Source: Streptomyces sp. CBMA29 (GTDB taxonomy: Bacteria; Actinomycetota; Actinomycetes; Streptomycetales; Streptomycetaceae). From it: DNA of 64,000 bases. Shown here one piece after another: positions 59,576-64,000 of the stretch (its first letter is position 1; every line of letters starts with the position of its first letter). Location of the stretch: NCBI RefSeq assembly GCF_014596445.1, contig NZ_MECL01000074.1:1-64000 (forward strand), written 5' to 3'. A program made the position numbers and the translations under genes. The notes beneath the pieces were generated by a model, which was given only the letters and a program-made list of their open reading frames with translations, had not been told where the DNA came from and did no database searches.

Positions 59576-60624
59576 CCGCGATCACCACCTCCGCCGTACC
59601 GGCGGCCGGCCGGTTCCGGATTCCCCGCCGCTGGGGGTTCCTGCTGCGCCGGCTGGGCTTCTACCTGGCCGCCACCTGGTCGGCGATCACCCTGAACTTC
59701 TTCCTGCCCCGGATGATGCCCGGCGATCCGTCCGCCGCGATCGTCGAGAAGCTCCAGACCGTCAGCGGTCAGCAGATGTCGCCGAGCGCCATGGAGTCCA
59801 TCCAGAAGGTGTTCGGCAATCCGAACGCCGGTATCGGCCGCCAATACCTGGACTATCTCAGCCAGTTGGCGCACTTCAACCTGGGTGTCTCGATCAGCAA
59901 CTACCCCACCCCGGTCACCAGCCTGCTCCGGCAGGGCCTGCCCTGGACCATGCTGCTGGTCGGCGTCACCACCGTGATCGCGTTCGTCCTGGGCACCGGC
60001 ATCGGCGCGATGGCGGGCTGGAGGGCGGGCAGCCGGTTCGACACGATCGTCAGCCCGCTCACCACGTTCGTCTCGGCGGTCCCCTACTTCTGGATGGCGC
60101 TGATCGGCCTGTGGCTCTTCGCCTTCCAACTGGACTGGTTCCCGCTGGCCGGCGGATACGACGCCGACCTGACGATCGGCTTCTCGCCGTCGTTCGTCCT
60201 GAGCGTGCTGCACTACGGAGTGCTCCCGGCGACGACCATCGTCTTCTCGGCCTTCGGCGGCTGGCTGCTGGGCATGCGCAACATGACCGTCACCACGGTC
60301 CGTGAGGACTACGTCCTGCTCGCCCAGGCCAAGGGCCTGTCCGGCCGCCGGGTGATGCTCCGCTACGCCGCCCGCAACGCGGTCCTGCCGAACTTCACCG
60401 GCTTCACCCTGGCGCTCGGCCATGTCGTCGGCGGCGCCCTGCTCACCGAGGTCGTCTTCAACTACCCGGGCATCGGCTATCTCCTCTACACCTCTCTCCA
60501 ACAGCGCGACTACCCGGTGATGCAGGGCGTGTTCTTCCTCATCACCCTCACCGTGCTGCTGGCCAACCTCCTGGCGGACTCCGTGTACGTGCTGCTCGAC
60601 CCGCGCATCAGAGAAGGGGGGTGA
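59572..60624 (+). CDS. ABC importer permease, OppB type
   Basis: A 350-residue permease with six predicted helices. FFLPRMMPGDPSAAIVEKLQ is the typical first periplasmic segment and the EAA loop is near LLAQAKGLSGRRVMLRYAARNAVLPN. GTG 59572 overlaps the lipoprotein stop by four bases. The region MAGWRAGSRFDTIVSPLTTF marks the usual cytoplasmic turn. It forms the channel with the next gene product. Confidence 0.9.
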   Translation: MTAITTSAVPAAGRFRIPRRWGFLLRRLGFYLAATWSAITLNFFLPRMMPGDPSAAIVEKLQTVSGQQMSPSAMESIQKVFGNPNAGIGRQYLDYLSQLAHFNLGVSISNYPTPVTSLLRQGLPWTMLLVGVTTVIAFVLGTGIGAMAGWRAGSRFDTIVSPLTTFVSAVPYFWMALIGLWLFAFQLDWFPLAGGYDADLTIGFSPSFVLSVLHYGVLPATTIVFSAFGGWLLGMRNMTVTTVREDYVLLAQAKGLSGRRVMLRYAARNAVLPNFTGFTLALGHVVGGALLTEVVFNYPGIGYLLYTSLQQRDYPVMQGVFFLITLTVLLANLLADSVYVLLDPRIREGG

Positions 60625-60630
60625 CCCGAG

Positions 60631-61530
60631 GTGCGTACCGTGTTCCTCCGTAGTTGGAAAGTCCGCATCGGCCTGGGCATCCTCGCCTTCTTCCTCCTGC
60701 TCGCCGTGTTCGGCCCCTGGCTGACGCACAGCCTGCTCGGCCTGGACCCGCGCGCCAACGACACCACCGCCATCTCCCGGGCGCCCGGCGGCGGACATCC
60801 GCTGGGCACCAACCAGTACGGGCAGGACATGCTCGCCCAGGTCGTGGCCGGTGCCCGCGGCTCGATGTACGTCGGCGTGCTCGGCGCCGTGGTCGGCACG
60901 ACGATCGCCATCCTGGTCGGCGTACCGGCCGGGTTCTACGGCGGCAAGGTCGACGGCGCCCTGAACTTCCTGACGAATCTCTTCCTCGTCATGCCGACGC
61001 TGCCGCTCATCATGATCGTGGCCGGCTACCTCCAGGGCACAGGGCTCACCACGATCGCCCTGATCATCGGCTTCTTCGGCTGGTCGGGCGGCGCGCGCAC
61101 GCTGCGCGCCCAGGCCATGAGCATCGCCAACCGCGACTTCGTACGCGCCATGCGGATGCTCGGCGAGCGCGGTCGCCGACTGGTCTTCGCCGAAGTGCTG
61201 CCCCACCTGACCGGCCTCATCGCGTCGATGTTCCTGCACGCGATGATCGGCGCCGTCATGGCCGAGGCGGGACTGGCCTTCCTCGGCATCTCCGACTCCT
61301 CGTCGATCAGTTGGGGGACGATGATCCAGGGAGCGCAGCAGCAGAGCGCGGTCCTGCGCGGCCTGTGGTGGTGGTTCGTGCCGCCCGGCCTGTGCATCGC
61401 CCTGATCGGCACCGCGGCGGCGCTGGTCAACTTCGGCATCGACGAACTGGCCAACCCCAAGCTGCGCGTCGCCCGCCCGGTGACGGCACGGCGGACCAGG
61501 CAACTGGCGCGGGCGGGAGGCGCGGCCTGA
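60631..61530 (+). CDS. ABC importer permease, OppC type
   Basis: A 299-residue permease. The N-terminal helix GLGILAFFLLLAVFGPWL is followed by HPLGTNQYGQDMLAQVVAGARGS, the OppC hallmark, and the EAA loop lies at RAMRMLGERGRRLVFAEVLPHL. GTG start, six bases after the previous stop. It shares its last base with the start of the ATPase gene. Confidence 0.9.
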   Translation: MRTVFLRSWKVRIGLGILAFFLLLAVFGPWLTHSLLGLDPRANDTTAISRAPGGGHPLGTNQYGQDMLAQVVAGARGSMYVGVLGAVVGTTIAILVGVPAGFYGGKVDGALNFLTNLFLVMPTLPLIMIVAGYLQGTGLTTIALIIGFFGWSGGARTLRAQAMSIANRDFVRAMRMLGERGRRLVFAEVLPHLTGLIASMFLHAMIGAVMAEAGLAFLGISDSSSISWGTMIQGAQQQSAVLRGLWWWFVPPGLCIALIGTAAALVNFGIDELANPKLRVARPVTARRTRQLARAGGAA

Positions 61531-62588
61531 TGACCGTCCACGCAGAGCCGAAGCACCGGCCGCTGATCCCCGCGGGACAGACCGTCCTCGAAGTCCGCGG
61601 CCTGACCGTCGAATACGCCACCGGAGCCGATCCGGTGCGCGCCTGCTCCGACATCTCCTTCACCCTGCGCCGAGGGGAAATCCTCGGCGTCGCCGGAGAG
61701 TCCGGCTCGGGGAAATCCACGCTGATCACCGCCCTGACCCGGCTCCAGCGCCCGCCGGCCGTCACCACCGCGGGCGAGATCCTCTTCCACGCCAGGGACG
61801 GCGCACCGCCGGTCGACCTCGCCGCGCTCGACGGCAAGCAGATGCGCCGCTACCGGTGGACGGCCCTGTCCGTCGTGCTCCAGTCCGCGATGGACGCGCT
61901 GAACCCGGTGATGCGCATCGGCGCCCAGTTCGCCGACGTCCTGCGCGCCCACGACCGCGCGCTGAACAAGCGGGCCGCCTGGGCGCGGGCGGCCGAACTG
62001 CTCGGCCTGGTCGGCATCTCCGAGGACCGGATCCGCGACTACCCGCATCAGTTGTCCGGCGGAATGCGTCAGCGGGCCGCCATCGCCCTGGCCCTGGCCT
62101 GCGGGCCGGAGCTGGTGGTGATGGACGAGCCCACGACCGCCGTCGACGTGGTCATGCAGCGGCAGATCCTCGCTCAAGTGCTGCGCCTGCGCGAGGAATT
62201 GGGCTTCGCCGTCGTCTTCGTCACCCACGACCTGTCGCTGCTGCTGGAGCTGGCCGACCGTATCGCCGTGATGTACGCGGGCCGCATCGTCGAGGTGGGC
62301 GAGGCCGCGGCCATCTACGGGTCGCCCAAGCACCCCTACACCCAGGGGCTGCGCGACTCCTTCCCGCCGCTGCACGCCCCGCTGCGCGATCTGCACGGCA
62401 TCCCCGGCACACCCTCCGACCTGCGCCGCCTGCCGCCTGGCTGCCCGTTCCACCCGCGCTGCGCGCGGCGGACGGACGGATGCGACGAGCGGCTGCCGCT
62501 GCTGCTGCCGGTGGGCCCCGAGCCGGGACACGAAGCGGCGTGCCTGCTCAACGAGACCGACGGCGACAACGGAGGCGAGACCCGATGA
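61530..62588 (+). CDS. ABC importer ATP-binding protein, OppD type
   Basis: A 352-residue ATPase: Walker A GESGSGKST, Q-loop VVLQSAMDALNPV, signature LSGGMRQR, Walker B LVVMDEPTTAVD and H-loop FVTHDLS. The C-terminal oligopeptide extension HPYTQGLRDSFPP and the cysteine motif CPFHPRCARRTDGCDE, which binds an iron-sulfur cluster in some relatives, are present. It overlaps both neighbours. Confidence 0.9.
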   Translation: MTVHAEPKHRPLIPAGQTVLEVRGLTVEYATGADPVRACSDISFTLRRGEILGVAGESGSGKSTLITALTRLQRPPAVTTAGEILFHARDGAPPVDLAALDGKQMRRYRWTALSVVLQSAMDALNPVMRIGAQFADVLRAHDRALNKRAAWARAAELLGLVGISEDRIRDYPHQLSGGMRQRAAIALALACGPELVVMDEPTTAVDVVMQRQILAQVLRLREELGFAVVFVTHDLSLLLELADRIAVMYAGRIVEVGEAAAIYGSPKHPYTQGLRDSFPPLHAPLRDLHGIPGTPSDLRRLPPGCPFHPRCARRTDGCDERLPLLLPVGPEPGHEAACLLNETDGDNGGETR

Positions 62589-63718
62589 GCAAGCACATGA
62601 CCGAGGCCGTGTCCGCACCGGACGAAGAGGCCCGCACGTTCGACGCGGCCGACGAAGCGCCGTCGTACGTACTGGAGGCCCTGGACGTCACCAAGCACTT
62701 CACCGCCCGCGGCGCGCTCGGCCGTACCTCCGTCGTCCGCGCGGTCGAGGACGCCACGGTCCGGCTGAAGCCCGGTCAGATCCTGGCGCTGGTGGGGGAG
62801 AGCGGCAGCGGGAAGACCACGCTCGCACGGATGCTGGCCCGCTTCCACGAACCGACGCGGGGCGAGATCCTGCTGCGCGGCGAGCCGGTGAGCCGCAGCA
62901 GGCGAGGGCGGCGCGCCTACCACTCCGAGGTCCAGATGATCTTCCAGGACCCCTTCGGTTCCCTGAACCCGATGCACCGGGTCCGCTACAACCTCGACCG
63001 GGCGCTTCGGCTGCACCACCCGCACCTGTCCGCGGCCGAACGCGAGCAGCGGATGACGTCGCTGCTGGAGAAGGTCAGCCTCACCCCGGCCGCCGAATTC
63101 GCCGCGAAGTTCCCGCACGAGCTGTCCGGGGGCCAGCGCCAGCGTGTCGTCATCGCCCGCGCGCTCGCCGTGGAACCCAAGGTCCTGCTCGGGGACGAGC
63201 CGATCTCCATGCTGGACGTCTCGATCCGGCTGGAGATGCTCAATCTGCTCCAGCGGCTGCGCGCCGAGGACGGCCTGGCGCTGCTGTACATCACGCACGA
63301 CATCGCCAGCGCCCGCTACCTGTGCGACGAGATCGCCGTGATGTACGCAGGGCAGATGGTGGAGTCGGGACCGAAGGAGGACGTCATCGCGTCCCCGCAG
63401 CACCCGTACACCAAGCTGCTCATCGAGTCCTCGCCCGACCCCGAGCGCGGCGTCGGCGACCGCGAGGAGTTCTTCGCGGGCGCCGACGAACTGGGCGAGC
63501 CGCCCAGCCTGATCGACCCGCCGGCCGGCTGCCGCTTCCACCCCCGCTGCCCGTTCGCGATGAAGGAGTGCGGCGAGCAGGCCCCACCGGTCACCGATCT
63601 CGGCGACGGCCACTGGGCGAAGTGCTGGCTGCACGCCAAGGGCCGCGCCGGGGTGATGGCCGACACGACACACGCCGCGGCGACCACCGCCCGGCGCGAA
63701 GCACTCCAGGGGGCGTGA
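62585..63718 (+). CDS. ABC importer ATP-binding protein, OppF type
   Basis: A 377-residue ATPase with a 28-residue acidic N-terminal extension, Walker A GESGSGKTT, Q-loop MIFQDPFGSLNPM, signature LSGGQRQR, Walker B VLLGDEPISMLD and H-loop ITHDI. The C-terminal cysteine motif CRFHPRCPFAMKECGEQ closes the protein. Walker B has GDEP with Pro-Ile-Ser instead of the usual Pro-Thr-Ser; the catalytic Glu is kept. ATGA overlap with the previous gene. Confidence 0.9.
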   Translation: MSKHMTEAVSAPDEEARTFDAADEAPSYVLEALDVTKHFTARGALGRTSVVRAVEDATVRLKPGQILALVGESGSGKTTLARMLARFHEPTRGEILLRGEPVSRSRRGRRAYHSEVQMIFQDPFGSLNPMHRVRYNLDRALRLHHPHLSAAEREQRMTSLLEKVSLTPAAEFAAKFPHELSGGQRQRVVIARALAVEPKVLLGDEPISMLDVSIRLEMLNLLQRLRAEDGLALLYITHDIASARYLCDEIAVMYAGQMVESGPKEDVIASPQHPYTKLLIESSPDPERGVGDREEFFAGADELGEPPSLIDPPAGCRFHPRCPFAMKECGEQAPPVTDLGDGHWAKCWLHAKGRAGVMADTTHAAATTARREALQGA

Positions 63719-64000
63719 TGACAGGACAACGACGCGGCAGGGCGCCCAACCAGGCGGACGTGGCACGGCTCGCCGGAGTGTCCCAGTCGGCGGTGTCCCG
63801 GGTGATCAGCGGTGACGCGGCGACCGTGCGGATCTCGGAGGAGACCCGGCGACGGGTCTTCGACGCGGTCAAGGAACTGGGCTACGTCGCCAACCCCGCC
63901 GCCCGCGCCATGCGCAACCAGCGCAACAACCTGCTGGGCGTGCACACCTTCGAGCGGGTCTTCCCGCACGCACGCGAGGACTTCTACTTCGAGTTCCTGC
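63718..64000 (+). CDS. LacI-family transcriptional regulator (partial, cut by window end)
   Basis: The first 94 residues are in the window. The N-terminal HTH reads NQADVARLAGVSQSAVSRVISGD, followed by the hinge helix region YVANPAARAMRNQRNNLLGV. It continues beyond 64000 into the periplasmic-binding-like sugar domain. ATG 63718 overlaps the OppF-type stop, so the repressor is cotranscribed with the importer it probably controls through the ACGT-centred palindrome at 57847-57866. Confidence 0.88.
   Translation, partial: MTGQRRGRAPNQADVARLAGVSQSAVSRVISGDAATVRISEETRRRVFDAVKELGYVANPAARAMRNQRNNLLGVHTFERVFPHAREDFYFEFL

Overview
The window reads as a chromosomal segment of a Streptomyces-like actinomycete. 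GC is very high with strong third-position G/C bias, GTG starts and ATGA/GTGA stop-start overlaps are common, and the left end carries an order I recall from Streptomyces: aquaporin, DUF1844 gene, infC-rpmI-rplT, TrmH-type methyltransferase, orphan PAS kinase, pheST. All names come from reading the translations; no database search was run.

Layout. 1-11.5 kb is housekeeping: translation factor and ribosomal proteins behind an attenuator-like leader, rRNA methyltransferase, sensor kinase, both PheRS subunits, a SpoIIE-type phosphatase and a degenerate ABC-ATPase-like protein. 11.5-12.2 kb is non-coding and made of tandem repeats (3 x 35 bp, then 5 x 80 bp). 12.2-14.8 kb is a TetR regulator divergent from a Wzm/Wzt (TagGH)-type polysaccharide exporter, with two matching operators between them. 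15.1-30.3 kb is a catabolic island: an oligopeptide-type ABC importer with a fused permease-ATPase, an amidohydrolase, an alpha/beta hydrolase, a PaiB-like protein, a PucR regulator, DUF917 and hydantoinase/oxoprolinase-family proteins, an M20 amidohydrolase and ornithine aminotransferase. This suggests uptake and ring or amide opening of a nitrogen compound that ends in an ornithine-like amino acid. 30.5-37.9 kb is a CoA-ester island: CaiB-type CoA transferase, MaoC/FAS1-like hydratase, a second PucR (GAF) regulator, degradative class II HMG-CoA reductase, HMG-CoA lyase and 3-hydroxyacyl-CoA dehydrogenase. It fits catabolism of mevalonate or 3-hydroxy-3-methylglutarate to acetyl-CoA and acetoacetate.

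38-42.3 kb holds a secreted GH74 xyloglucanase with a CBM2 module and a divergent secreted GHL10-type hydrolase, with a palindrome matching the CebR box between them. The 3' end of the GHL10 gene is duplicated (232 bp, two mismatches) about 7 kb downstream. The 6.75 kb in between is a decayed mobile insertion: a truncated NucS-like nuclease, a GIY-YIG protein, two tandem tyrosine recombinases (one frameshifted, one lacking its catalytic segment), an IS1380-type remnant, and the C-terminal end of a probable polymorphic toxin with an overlapping small gene, possibly its immunity gene.

49.3-55 kb is a TetR-controlled molybdenum hydroxylase operon that resembles PaoABC-D rather than a classical xanthine dehydrogenase. 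55.2-64 kb is a GH42 beta-galactosidase divergent from a five-gene Opp-type importer, followed directly by a LacI regulator cut by the window end. This is a likely galactoside uptake and hydrolysis unit. No tRNA, rRNA or CRISPR array was seen.
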